From contig NZ_JACHJU010000005.1 in NCBI RefSeq assembly GCF_014203795.1, positions 124,001 to 188,000 of the forward strand: a DNA stretch of 64,000 bases, read 5' to 3'. Source of the DNA: Streptosporangium album. Lineage in GTDB: Bacteria > Actinomycetota > Actinomycetes > Streptosporangiales > Streptosporangiaceae. Positions 51,109 through 59,237 of the stretch are shown here, piece by piece (position 1 is the first letter of the stretch; every line of letters starts with the position of its first letter). A program made the position numbers and the translations under genes. The notes under the pieces are model-generated. The model saw only the letters and a list, made by a program, of their open reading frames with translations. It did no database searches and had not been told where the DNA came from.

Positions 51109-51532
51109 CCGCTACCAGGCCGATCCGCGCATCCGGCGACAGGCGACGCAGCGGTTCCTCGCCGCCGCGCTCGGCGGTGACCTGGACGCCCTCATGCGGA
51201 TCCTGGCGCCGGACGTGACCATGTGGAGCGACGGTGGCGGCAAGGCGCGGGCGGCGGTCCGGTGTCCGGTGCACGACCGCGACGGGGTCGCCCGCCTCAT
51301 CGTCGGTGTGGCCTCCCGCGCGCCCCGGAACCTCGAGGTCCGCTACCGGACCGTCAACGGCGACCCGTCCGCGCTGCTGTTCGCCGGCGACGCACCCTTC
51401 GCCGTCATGGTCATCGACCTCAACGCGGAAGGAGATCAGGCGGCGGAGATCCACGCCGTCACCAGTCCCGACAAGCTCTCCCACCTCACACACTCCGAAG
51501 AGTGGACATATCAAAAAAGGCCCAATTCCTGA
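51109..51532 (+). pseudogene. SigJ-type ECF sigma factor, SnoaL-like C-terminal fragment
   Basis: The frame RQATQRFLAAALGGDLDALMRILAPDVTMWSDGGGKARAAVRCPVHDRDGVARLIVGVASRAPRNLEVRYRTVNGDPSALLFAGDAPFAVMVIDLNAEGDQAAEIHAVTSPDKLSHL is the SnoaL-like domain found at the C-terminus of SigJ/ECF41 sigma factors. The sigma2 and sigma4 regions are missing. Confidence 0.8.
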
Positions 51533-51675
51533 CTTATCCCGATTTGCCAGCCAAGTCAACTATTGTCTTGACTCGCTGATCATGATTGTCTTCAGGCTGA
51601 GGCGATCATCCCACTGGAAACATGACGTCTCTCCCGTATCTGCCTGTCCATTCACCATCTGGAGGAGAGCCGGGC

Positions 51676-52188
51676 ATGAATTCTGATCCCGTTGGCGAGT
51701 TGCGCATACGCAAGGAACAAGCGTTAACCGGTTTCGCGGCCTCCCCGGAGCCCAGCGTGTGCGCCGTCACCCGGTACTCCCCGGGTTTCGTGTTGCAGGT
51801 CGAGGTGGGCTCGTCACCTCTCGCGGACAGCCTGCGGGCGTACGGGGAGGCTACGTCGGACAAGTCGCGGGCCGATGCGCCCGTGAAGACCGGCCTGTCC
51901 TCAGAGTCGACGCGACCCCCCGAACGGAGCCTCTACCCACCGCAGCCGAGCGCTTCCTACCGGGCCGGTGACGTCGTCGTGTGTTCGCAGCCCGACGGCA
52001 GCGTGCCCACCAAGCCCCAGCTCGCGGTGTTCCTCGCCGACGTCAGCGGCATCCAGCCGAGGGACGCGGTCGTCGGCAGGATCGAGAACCTCGACACCAT
52101 CCAGAGGCTGGTCGACGCCGCCGCGAAGCAACCGGCCTCCAACGAGCTGCTGACCGTGCAGCTCACCACCTCTCTCGTCATCGTCTAG
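51676..52188 (+). CDS. Conserved-looking soluble protein opening the Mau-like operon
   Basis: A 170-residue protein from ATG 51676, with GGAGGAG 9 bases upstream. It has no signal peptide and no membrane helix. The N-terminal half contains LRIRKEQALTGFAASPEPSVCAVTRYSPGFVLQVEVGS, and the C-terminal half contains VVCSQPDGSVPTKPQLAVFLADVSGIQPRDAVVGRIENLDTIQRLVDAAAK. I do not recognise the family. It lies 7 bp before the MauE-like gene and is surely co-transcribed with it, so a role in maturing, binding or regulating the cysteine-rich product is possible. Confidence 0.8.
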   Translation: MNSDPVGELRIRKEQALTGFAASPEPSVCAVTRYSPGFVLQVEVGSSPLADSLRAYGEATSDKSRADAPVKTGLSSESTRPPERSLYPPQPSASYRAGDVVVCSQPDGSVPTKPQLAVFLADVSGIQPRDAVVGRIENLDTIQRLVDAAAKQPASNELLTVQLTTSLVIV

Positions 52189-52195
52189 GGACCAG

Positions 52196-52729
52196 ATGCA
52201 GTACGTGCTCGGTGTACTGGCGTGTACGCCACTGATGGCCTCCACGATCGCGAAGGCGTGGGACTGGGCCTGGAACGCCAAGTCCCGCTCCATCCTGCCG
52301 ACTTCCCTGGACCGTTCGCTCACCGTCGTCCAGGCCCTGCTCTGTGCCTGGTTCGTCCTAGCTCCGGCAGTCTGGGCGCTTTTCGCCGTAGCCGCTCTCT
52401 ACGCGACGATGGGAATCGCGGTCCTGTGGCTTCGGGTGCACAGAGGGCCCGCGGACTGCGGCTGCTGGGGTCGCTCCCGGCCGGGCCGGCTGAGTTTCCG
52501 GCTCGCGGCCACGAACCTCGCCCTCGCGGCGGCGGCCGCGGCGGTCACGATGCTGGAAGCGGTGAATCCGGAATTCGCGCTACGGCTCTTCGTGCTGGCC
52601 ACCGTCGCGATCATCCTGTTCTTCCTCATGGTGGTCGTTCCCGCCTACCGGCCGCTGATCAAGCGTTATCGAGAACTGGCCGACAGGTATCGGCCGTGGG
52701 CCGCCGGGTTCCCTCATCTTCGATCCTGA
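52196..52729 (+). CDS. MauE/DoxX-like membrane protein
   Basis: A 177-residue protein with four to five membrane helices: YVLGVLACTPLMASTIAKAWDW, LTVVQALLCAWFVLAPAVWALFAVAALYATMGIAVLW, LAATNLALAAAAAAVTM, and FVLATVAIILFFLMVVVPAY. The motif ADCGCWGRSRPG after the second hairpin is typical of MauE-type proteins, where two close cysteines (C-x-C) face the exterior. MauE is known to be needed, with MauD, for forming the disulfides of the methylamine dehydrogenase light chain. Here it precedes a MauD-like gene and a light-chain-like gene, so the same maturation role is likely. Confidence 0.85.
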   Translation: MQYVLGVLACTPLMASTIAKAWDWAWNAKSRSILPTSLDRSLTVVQALLCAWFVLAPAVWALFAVAALYATMGIAVLWLRVHRGPADCGCWGRSRPGRLSFRLAATNLALAAAAAAVTMLEAVNPEFALRLFVLATVAIILFFLMVVVPAYRPLIKRYRELADRYRPWAAGFPHLRS

Positions 52730-52759
52730 TCGCCTGACCTTAGAGAGGAGATCGCGAGA

Positions 52760-53344
52760 ATGTCGATCGCCATCGTGGTGATTGTCGCCGTCTGTCTCGT
52801 GTTCACGATCCTTAACATGATCATGACAGCTGTGCTCTTCCGGCAGCTGGGCCTGTTCGTTCTGGGGACCTCGCGCGGCGCCAACGACAGTGGCATCTCG
52901 ATCGGCCGCAGAGTGCCCAAGACCGAGCTGCCCGACATCCGCACGGGCCAGCCGGTGAATCTGCACGACGGGCGGGGGAAGCTGCTGTTCTTCGGCTCGA
53001 CCACCTGTGGCGAATGCGCGCAGATCTACCCGGAGATCCTGGACGTGGAGCGTCGTTACGACATTCCCGTGGTGAACATCCTCTTCGGCTCGGACGTGGC
53101 CGACCTGTCGCAGTATGTCGAGAAACTCGACCTCAAGGGGGCCACCGTCTTCGCGACCGAGGACATCGCGCAGGCCTACGACGTCGAGGTGAGCCCATTC
53201 GCGTTCGTCGTGGACGACCGCGGAATCGTCGTGGCCAAGGGACTGCTCAACAACCGCGGCCGACTCATCGAGATGCTGGCTCCGATCCAGCAGGTGGAAT
53301 TTCCTGAGGAGACCTTGAATGACATCGAAATTATCGCGCGATGA
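52760..53344 (+). CDS. MauD-like membrane-anchored thioredoxin-fold protein
   Basis: A 194-residue protein with one N-terminal membrane anchor (AIVVIVAVCLVFTILNMIMTAVLF) and an external thioredoxin-like domain. It shows LLFFGSTTCGECAQIYPEIL with the CGEC redox pair and the cis-proline region VSPFAFVVDDRG. The spacing matches MauD/TlpA-type proteins. ATG 52760 follows AGAGGAG. The 3' end overlaps the light-chain-like gene by 26 bp. It would act as disulfide isomerase or reductant for the cysteine-rich product, with electrons perhaps passed through the MauE-like partner. Confidence 0.88.
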   Translation: MSIAIVVIVAVCLVFTILNMIMTAVLFRQLGLFVLGTSRGANDSGISIGRRVPKTELPDIRTGQPVNLHDGRGKLLFFGSTTCGECAQIYPEILDVERRYDIPVVNILFGSDVADLSQYVEKLDLKGATVFATEDIAQAYDVEVSPFAFVVDDRGIVVAKGLLNNRGRLIEMLAPIQQVEFPEETLNDIEIIAR

Positions 53345-53729
53345 GAAATTCCAGCTGGGCGCCGCCCGGCTGACCCGGCGCATCGGACGGCGTAAGTTCC
53401 TGGGCAGGTCGGGTGCGGTGGCGGCGGCCATCGCCGGGTTCGTCGTCGGGGTCGACGCGGCCCCCGCCTTCGCGCACGGTACGTGCAACCCGCCCCACGG
53501 CGCATACTGCCGAGGGTGTGCCGCGAGCTCGGCGTGCCCGAGTGGCTTCGCCACCTGCACCCCCAGCTACAACCGTGGCTGCGGCCTGTGCCCGTACAGC
53601 AGCGGCTGGTGGTACACGGGGACGTCGCCCAACCGGCACAAGTGCCGTGACTGCATCTCTACGATTTACGGCCCCATCGGGTGCAGTGCCACCTGGCACT
53701 GCGGCTGCAAGTCCACGACCCACTACTGA
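53319..53729 (+). CDS. Tat-exported 12-cysteine protein, methylamine dehydrogenase light-chain-like
   Basis: A 136-residue precursor. A twin-arginine signal is clear (GRRKFLGRSGAVAAAIAGFVVGVDAAPAFA), so the protein is folded or cofactor-containing when exported. The mature ~80 residues contain 12 cysteines, the same number as the methylamine dehydrogenase light chain (MauA), plus three tryptophans: two in SSGWWYTG and one in SATWHC. In MauA two tryptophans are crosslinked into the TTQ cofactor. Whether this happens here is unknown, since no MauG and no heavy-chain MauB are visible. ATG 53319 follows GAGGAG and overlaps the MauD-like gene. Confidence 0.85.
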   Translation: MTSKLSRDEKFQLGAARLTRRIGRRKFLGRSGAVAAAIAGFVVGVDAAPAFAHGTCNPPHGAYCRGCAASSACPSGFATCTPSYNRGCGLCPYSSGWWYTGTSPNRHKCRDCISTIYGPIGCSATWHCGCKSTTHY

Positions 53730-53741
53730 CGAGGGCTGCTC

Positions 53742-54377
53742 ATGACGTACGTATCAGTGGTTCTGGCGGCGATAGCCGGCGTGCTCTCCTTCGGCACCTC
53801 TTGAGGCCTCAACGCTGCCGGCACGCTGTATGCGTCGCCTCCGGGTTGGGCTCGTAGTTTCGCGCGCGGACTCGTCCGCGGAGCAGGCATGCTGGCGGTC
53901 GTCGTCCTCGTGCTCGCTGCTCTTTCGTGGTCGCTGCCGGTGCGGCAGGAGGTACGGCAGGTGGCGGCCGCGACTGTGGTCGGAGCCTTCATGGTGAGCG
54001 AGATTCTGGGCGGAGTCGGGCATCGCAGAATGTCGCTGCGCTGGCTGGTACCGACGACATTGGTCAACGGCAACGATGCAACGGCCGCGATCCGGTGGGG
54101 TCGCTCGCTCGGCTTCGGGTTCCTGACCGACGCTCCCTATGCGGTTTTCCATGTGGCGCTGGTCGTCCCTGTTATCTTTGGTCAGGTCGGCGTAAGTCTC
54201 GTCGTGGTCATCGCATTCGTTGTGGCTCGCGCGGTTCCTTATCTGATCGCGCCTATCGGGCGTAACGCGTCCTCGATCGGCGACTTCACAATCAGCGGCC
54301 GTGCCGTGCTTTTCGACGGCGCACGAATCGTGTCCGCCGCGGCGTTGGCGGCCACATTCGTCTGGATGGTGCTGTGA
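53742..54377 (+). CDS. Six-helix membrane protein of the Mau-like operon with an in-frame TGA at codon 21
   Basis: From ATG 53742 (after GAGGG, 12 bp past the light-chain-like gene) the frame reads MTYVSVVLAAIAGVLSFGTS, then TGA at 53802-53804, then continues as GLNAAGTLYASPPGWARSFARGLVRGAG for about 190 more residues with five further membrane helices (for example MLAVVVLVLAALSWSL, GFLTDAPYAVFHVALVVPVIF, VVVIAFVVARAVPYLIAP). The first helix resembles CcdA/MauF-type helices, where a conserved Cys follows LSF-x-S/T-P/S. TGA sits at that position. Possible readings are selenocysteine, a nonsense mutation of TGC/TGG, or re-initiation at ATG 53889. Confidence 0.6.
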
Positions 54378-54937
54378 AGAGACTGATGAACGCGGTGACC
54401 GCGATCGTGCTGATCGCGGTCACCGCCGCCTGCGCGCCGAGCGAGGTCGAGCCCACGGCCGCCGACCTGCTGGCACGCCCGCTGGAGGTTCCCCAGGTCC
54501 CGCCGGGCGGCGAATGCCCGGTCACCAAGATCATGACGCGTCCCACCTCGCTGGCCGGCGACCTTCTGGGCGACGGCCCGGCGAGACCGGCCATCGAGTC
54601 GACGCTGCCCTACATCGGCGATGATCCGGGCACCCTGTTCGCGGGCAGTGGGTGGGGCGGGGAGAAGGTGCTGTGGCTGACCGACCCCGGTCTGATGGGG
54701 CCCCTCGTGATCAAGGGGAAGCAGCTGGACGGCGACGGTCCGGTCAAGTTCGACGGCACGGACGGCCGGCCCCTGCTCGACGAGATCGTCATTGCGCCCG
54801 ACCCGTCGGCCAAGGACTGGCGCGACCGCCCGGGTTACGTCCGCCTGAAGCAGCCCGGCTGTTATGCGTTCCAGGCGGACACCGCCGACGCCACACACGT
54901 CATCGTCTTCCGAGCCACAGGACCCGTCGTCTCGTGA
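54374..54937 (+). CDS. Lipoprotein of the Mau-like operon
   Basis: A 187-residue exported lipoprotein: the signal sequence MKRLMNAVTAIVLIAVTAAC ends in a lipobox (VTAAC) with the modified Cys at residue 20. The mature domain is unknown and contains two further cysteines, in GGECPV and QPGCYAF, which could form a disulfide. GTG 54374 overlaps the stop of the membrane protein by four bases, so they are translationally coupled. It may bind the cysteine-rich partner or its substrate at the outer face of the membrane. This is inferred from context. Confidence 0.85.
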   Translation: MKRLMNAVTAIVLIAVTAACAPSEVEPTAADLLARPLEVPQVPPGGECPVTKIMTRPTSLAGDLLGDGPARPAIESTLPYIGDDPGTLFAGSGWGGEKVLWLTDPGLMGPLVIKGKQLDGDGPVKFDGTDGRPLLDEIVIAPDPSAKDWRDRPGYVRLKQPGCYAFQADTADATHVIVFRATGPVVS

Positions 54938-55269
54938 GCACTGTTCGTTCCCTGATAGAGCACGACGGCTCGATCTGAATCTGACCCCGGTAACCGGAGT
55001 GACCGGCGCCGGCCGTACCGGCCCGGCTCGTGGTTGTCAGAACCACTCTCGGCGGCCTCATCAATCAGTACAGCCAAGCCGGTTGAGAGGAGATCTCCCT
55101 CAGCCAGCCGTCGAGCCAGCTCGTTGAACGCCTGCGCGCCATCGCCAATGAGCAATCCCGCCTGGCCAAGCTAGTGATCTGACCGGGAAGGTTCACCGGG
55201 TTGCCATTCGCGCTTGGGCCCTGCGGGCAGTTGGATGTGACGACATCCGATCTGGTACGTGGAGGTTCG
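54938..55269. other. Gap without a recognisable gene
   Basis: Short open frames exist on both strands (for example a 97-codon frame antisense to the lipoprotein 3' end), but none resembles a family I know. The stretch probably contains the operon's 3' end and the lost left end of the IS630-like element that follows. Confidence 0.4.
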
Positions 55270-56225
55270 GTGGCAGAGCCGGTCAAGGTCCGCGGACTGA
55301 CCGACCAGGAGGGGCAGCGGCTGCAGCAGATCGTGCGCCGGGGCACTACCAGCACGGTGCGCGATGATGCTGCTGGCCTCAGCCGGCGGAAACACCGTGC
55401 GAGTGATCGCCCAGCTGGTCCAGGCCGAAGAGGACACGGTGCGCGATGTGATCCACCGATTCAACGAGATCGGACTTGCCTGTCTGGACCCTCAATGAGC
55501 GGGAGGCCGCTCCCGCCTGCTCAGCAGTGACGACGAGGACTTCGTCATCCAGACGGCCACCACTCGCCCGCGCAAACTCGGCCAGCCCTTCACCTGCTGG
55601 TCGATCCGCAAACTTGCCGCCTACCTGCACAAAGTCCAAGGCCGGACGATCCGCATAGGCCGCGAGGCCTTACGCACCCTGCTCGCCCATCGCGGAATCA
55701 CTTTCCAGCGCACCAAGACCTGGAAGGAATCCACCGACCCCGACCGCGACGCCAAGCTCGACCGCATCGAGTACGTCATCGAGCACTTCCCCGACCGCGC
55801 CTTCGCCTTTGACGAGTTCGGTCCGTTGGGCATCCGCCCTACCGGCGGCAACTGCTGGACCGAGCAAGGCCGGCCCGACCGAGTGGCCGCGACCTACCAC
55901 CGCACCCACGGCGTCACCTACTTCCACGGCTGCTACTCCATCGGCGCCGACACGATGTGGGGCGTCAACCGCCGCCGCAAGGGCGCGGCCCACACCATTG
56001 CGGCGCTGAAGTCGATCCGGGCCGCCCTCCCGGACGGTGCCCCGATCTACGTGATCCTCGACAACCTCTCTGCCCGCAAGGGCGCAAAGATCCGCCGGTG
56101 GGCGGAGAAGAACAAGGTCACGCTGTGCTTCACCCCGACCGGTGCCTCCTGGGCGAACCCGGTCGAAGCACACTTTGGACCGCTGCGGCAGTTCATCCTC
56201 GCCAACTCCGATGGGGCGGCCGCCC
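55270..56225 (+). pseudogene. IS630-family transposase with two frame breaks
   Basis: The start (VAEPVKVRGLTDQEGQRLQQIVRRG) is in one frame. MMLLASAGGNTVRVIAQLVQAEEDTVRDVIHRFNEIGLACLDPQ follows in a second, ending in a stop. The remainder is in a third (LLSSDDEDFVIQTATTRPRKLGQPFTCWSIRKLAAYLHKVQ...AFAFDEFGPLGIRPTGGNCW...PIYVILDNLSARKGAKIRRWAEKN...FTPTGASWANPVEAHFGPLRQF). The DDE residues are all present, so inactivation seems recent. It is a third IS630 subgroup within the window. Confidence 0.85.
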
Positions 56226-56284
56226 CATCACCGACGCGGCATGACCCAGCACACCGGTAAACGTTCCCGGTCACGGTATTAGAG

Positions 56285-57166
56285 ATGGAAAGTTCACCCA
56301 TCAAGGAAATCCTTGAGACGCACCACGCCCTGCTGAGTCGGCTGCTGCCCCATGACAAGCCGGACGGTCTCACCGTCCGGCAGGGGCAGTTCCATCATGT
56401 GGTGATCGGCTCGGATCGTGTCGTGTGCTTCGCTCGTACCGAGGCGGCAGCTACCCGGCTGCCCGGGCGGGCGGCCGTGCTGCGCGCGCTCACCGGGCTC
56501 GACCTCGGCTTCCGCACACCCGAGCCGCTGGTCGAAAGCGACACTCAGGGCACAGACGGGCCGCCGTTCCTGGTACTCAGCCGAATCCCCGGAGCGCCGT
56601 TGGAGGGCGACGTGCTCGAACACCCCGAGGTGGCCGATTCGGTGGCGGCGCAGTACTCCACACTGCTGGCCGCGCTGGCCGCGGCGGGCGCTGACGAGGA
56701 GATACGAGCGGCGCTGCCGCACGCGCCGGAAGGTGAGTGGCAGGAGTTCGCAACAGACGTCCGCGCAGAGCTGTTCGCGCTCATGTCCGACAATGGGCGT
56801 CAGCGCGCCGAGAGGGAGCTCGCGGCGCTCGACAGCCTTCCCCACCTCACCACCGCGGTGGTGCACGGTGACCTCGGTGGCGAGAACGTCCTATGGGAGA
56901 TCGCCGACGGGCGGCCTCGGCTCAGCGGAGTGGTCGACTGGGACGAGGTCACGCTCGGTGACCCCGCCAATGACCTCGCGGCCGTTGGCGCCAGCTACGG
57001 GAAGGACCTGCTGGACCGGGTCCTCGCATTGAGTGGCTGGTCGGGGAACGGCATGGCCGCCCGGATCGCCACGATCCGTAGCACGTTCGCCCTGCAGCAA
57101 GCCCTCTACGCGAACCGCGACGGCGACGAGGAAGAACTGGCGGACGGCCTGGCCGGCTACCGCTGA
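56285..57166 (+). CDS. Aminoglycoside phosphotransferase-family kinase
   Basis: A 293-residue APH-fold kinase. The catalytic loop VVHGDLGGENVLW carries the Brenner-motif Asp and Asn, and the metal-binding segment is VVDWDEVTLGDPANDLAAVG. The N-lobe includes VVIGSDRVVCFARTEAAATRLPGRAAVLRAL. Members phosphorylate antibiotics, choline, homoserine or other small alcohols, and the sequence alone does not allow choosing one. The ATG at 56285 lies close to the IS630 remnant, so the original promoter may have been changed. Confidence 0.88.
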   Translation: MESSPIKEILETHHALLSRLLPHDKPDGLTVRQGQFHHVVIGSDRVVCFARTEAAATRLPGRAAVLRALTGLDLGFRTPEPLVESDTQGTDGPPFLVLSRIPGAPLEGDVLEHPEVADSVAAQYSTLLAALAAAGADEEIRAALPHAPEGEWQEFATDVRAELFALMSDNGRQRAERELAALDSLPHLTTAVVHGDLGGENVLWEIADGRPRLSGVVDWDEVTLGDPANDLAAVGASYGKDLLDRVLALSGWSGNGMAARIATIRSTFALQQALYANRDGDEEELADGLAGYR

Positions 57167-57266
57167 GCGCGTGCCGTTCACTCCTGCGCCGTGACCGTCT
57201 TCTCCCGCCACCGCTGGCCGCTATCGGGCAGGGCTGACAGCCGGCCGTAGAAGGGGCAGCAGATGA

Positions 57267-57689
57267 TCAGGTGCAGTGCTCCCAGCCGCTCAACGTCTGG
57301 AAGGTCTGGCCGACCGAGTCGGAGAACCTGCCACCCCACTGGACGCACCTGTTGTTGGCGTACGCCCGCACCGGCCCGGCATAGGTCTTGTACTGGCCGC
57401 CGTCACGGTAGATGGTGGACGAGCCTTGCACCTGGATGCGTGCCTCGGTGAACGTCGAAGTGCCTGCCCCTCTGTCCTTTATCGCAACGACGCAGTTGTG
57501 ACCGTTGCTGTTGTTGTAGAGCAGGTAGTACGTGCCCCACGGTGAGTCCGGCATCCGGTCGATGATCCGATAGCCAGACCCGCAGATGCTCTCAGGCGTT
57601 GCTGCACTGGCGGGTAGGGCAGGTGTCACAAGGGCCGCGGCGAGCGCGGTCACCACGGCAGCGCGAACGTAGGCACGGGAAGCGGTCAT
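57267..57689 (-). CDS. Small secreted cysteine-containing protein, paralogue A
   Basis: A 140-residue exported protein with the signal MTASRAYVRAAVVTALAAALVTPALPASA. The mature part contains ICGSGYRIIDRMPDSPWGTYYLLYNNSNGHNCVVAIK, DGGQYKTYAGPVRAYANNRCVQWGGRF and a terminal EHC, i.e. four cysteines. It resembles the spore-associated-protein-A-like secreted proteins of actinomycetes, but this is tentative. ATG 57689 follows AAAGGA. A diverged tandem paralogue lies 21 bp upstream on the same strand, so both probably form one operon. Confidence 0.8.
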   Translation of the reverse strand: MTASRAYVRAAVVTALAAALVTPALPASAATPESICGSGYRIIDRMPDSPWGTYYLLYNNSNGHNCVVAIKDRGAGTSTFTEARIQVQGSSTIYRDGGQYKTYAGPVRAYANNRCVQWGGRFSDSVGQTFQTLSGWEHCT

Positions 57690-57710
57690 GATGAAAGGTC
57701 CTTTCGGTAA

Positions 57711-58130
57711 TTATCCGCAGTGAGAAGCCGTGGGCGATGTGGACGCCTGTGTCGAATAGATTTTGCCGATCGCGAAGATGCACCGGCCCCCGGCGGGCAG
57801 CGAACGAGGTCCCGCGTAGTACTTGTACTGGCCGTCGTCGTAGTCCATGGCGCGCTGCTTGCAGGAGCTGGCCGGACTGGTTTCCTCACAGACGATCAGG
57901 TAAACCGCCATGAATTTGGAGGCGCCCCAGGTGGAACTGGACGAAACCGTTTTCGCGCAGTTGCGCTTGGTCGCGGAGTCGTAATAGACGTCCAGATGGC
58001 CGTATGTCTTAATCGGGATGTGCTCGATGAGCGAGCCGGAGCAGTCAGCGGCTTGCGCGGGGGACGCACCGGGCGCCACCAGCGCGACCATGACCAGCGA
58101 TATTGTGGTCACCATCGATCGTAAGCTCAT
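57711..58130 (-). CDS. Small secreted cysteine-containing protein, paralogue B
   Basis: A 139-residue exported protein (signal RSMVTTISLVMVALVAPGASPAQA). Its mature part aligns with paralogue A: DCSGSLIEHIPIKTYGHLDVYYDSATKRNCAKT, then DDGQYKYYAGPRSLPAGGRCIF and a terminal SHCG. It carries an extra pair of cysteines (VCEETSPASSCKQR) not seen in A. ATG 58130 follows AAAGGA. The two genes are a tandem duplication whose members have diverged strongly. An AT-rich promoter-like stretch lies upstream around 58200-58300. Confidence 0.8.
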   Translation of the reverse strand: MSLRSMVTTISLVMVALVAPGASPAQAADCSGSLIEHIPIKTYGHLDVYYDSATKRNCAKTVSSSSTWGASKFMAVYLIVCEETSPASSCKQRAMDYDDGQYKYYAGPRSLPAGGRCIFAIGKIYSTQASTSPTASHCG

Positions 58131-58394
58131 GCCGTCCTTTTTTCGGCTGGCCCGGTCGGTGGACCGGTGTCGGGGTTAAGGATCACTGCGCGCCCCGTAA
58201 AGGTCAAGAGGATCAAGGGCTCGCGAATCGGACTATTCAGGCATTTTCATGGCCTGAAGGTATAAGGTGCGTACATAATCCGAATTATGGTTGTTATGGG
58301 CATATGTAGCCCCGGTTTGCGGATGGCCGAAAGGTGGGCCGCGCGAGGTGGATCGGATGCCGGCGACCCGCCTCGCGGTATCGGCCTCGTGTTT

Positions 58395-58680
58395 GCTTCG
58401 CGATCAGATAGGTGTTCGCCACGGGGGGTGAGTTCGCCTATCACCGGAAAGCCTGGGATCTCGCCCGCGATGAGCAGGCCGCCTGAGGTCTGCGCATCGG
58501 CGAGGAGAAGACGTTCATTCTCCGAGAGGTTGCCGAAGTCGCAGCGGGGGCGATCCAGTCGAGGTTCCGGCGGGATCCGCCGCTGATGCATCCATCACGG
58601 ATGGCCTCTCGGGCTCCTTCCAGGTAAGGCACGGCGGCGCTGTCGATGACGGCGGAGATGCCGCTTGCCCTGGCACTGCG
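58395..58680 (-). pseudogene. Selenide, water dikinase (selD) C-terminal fragment, frameshifted
   Basis: One frame reads SGISAVIDSAAVPYLEGAREAIRDGCISGGSRRNLDWIAP. The next reads RCDFGNLSENERLLLADAQTSGGLLIAGEIPGFPVIGELTPRGEH. Together they reproduce the C-terminal part of SelD, including the GGxxRNL segment and the LLADAQTSGGLLIA signature. The N-terminal two-thirds with the catalytic Cys/Sec-Lys and ATP-binding parts are missing, and a Tn3 fragment begins right at the break. It shows that this lineage or a donor once carried selD here; an intact copy elsewhere cannot be judged. Confidence 0.8.
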
Positions 58681-59216
58681 GCACTGGAACGCGCACGGCT
58701 CAGCCACGTCGCCCAGAACTACCTGTCGGCCGAGATGTTCTCGCTGGCCAATGCCCCGTTGATCGAGGAACAGGCGAAGATCGGCTTCGCCCAGCAGTTC
58801 GGCGGTGGCCTGGTCGCCGCCATCGACGGGATGCGGTTCGCGGTCCCCTCCACCTACACCCGGCCCAACCGCAGGCAATTCGGGCAGAAACGCAGGCTGA
58901 CCTGGCTCAACTCGGGGATGCGATCGCCATCTATGGCTGGATATTCAAGACCCGGCACATCCTCACCTACGCCGTCGAAGAACCCTACCGGCGCGACATC
59001 AAGGGCATCCGCAACCTGCAGGAGTTCCGCCACGCCCTGGCGCGGCTCCGGGCCGAGGGCTACCGGCTGGCCAGCGACGATGTTGCCCGCCTGTCGCCTT
59101 TCCAGCGCCAGCGCATCAACGTGATCGGGACCTACACTTTCGCGCTTCCCGACCTCGGCCTCGCCGGGATGCGGGACCTGCGCAACCCCGATGAACCGGA
59201 TTGGGATGAGAAATGA
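58680..59216 (+). pseudogene. Tn3-family transposase with internal deletion and frameshift
   Basis: The first part, LERARLSHVAQNYLSAEMFSLANAPLIEEQAKIGFAQQFGGGLVAAIDGMRFAVPSTYTRPNRRQFGQKRRLTWLN, belongs to the catalytic region. The second, AIYGWIFKTRHILTYAVEEPYRRDIKGIRNLQEFRHALARLRAEGYRLASDDVARLSPFQRQRINVIGTYTFALPDLGLAGMRDLRNPD, is the C-terminus in another frame. About 150-200 residues between them are gone. Confidence 0.85.
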
Positions 59217-59237
59217 TCGGGGCCGACTGTGATCACC

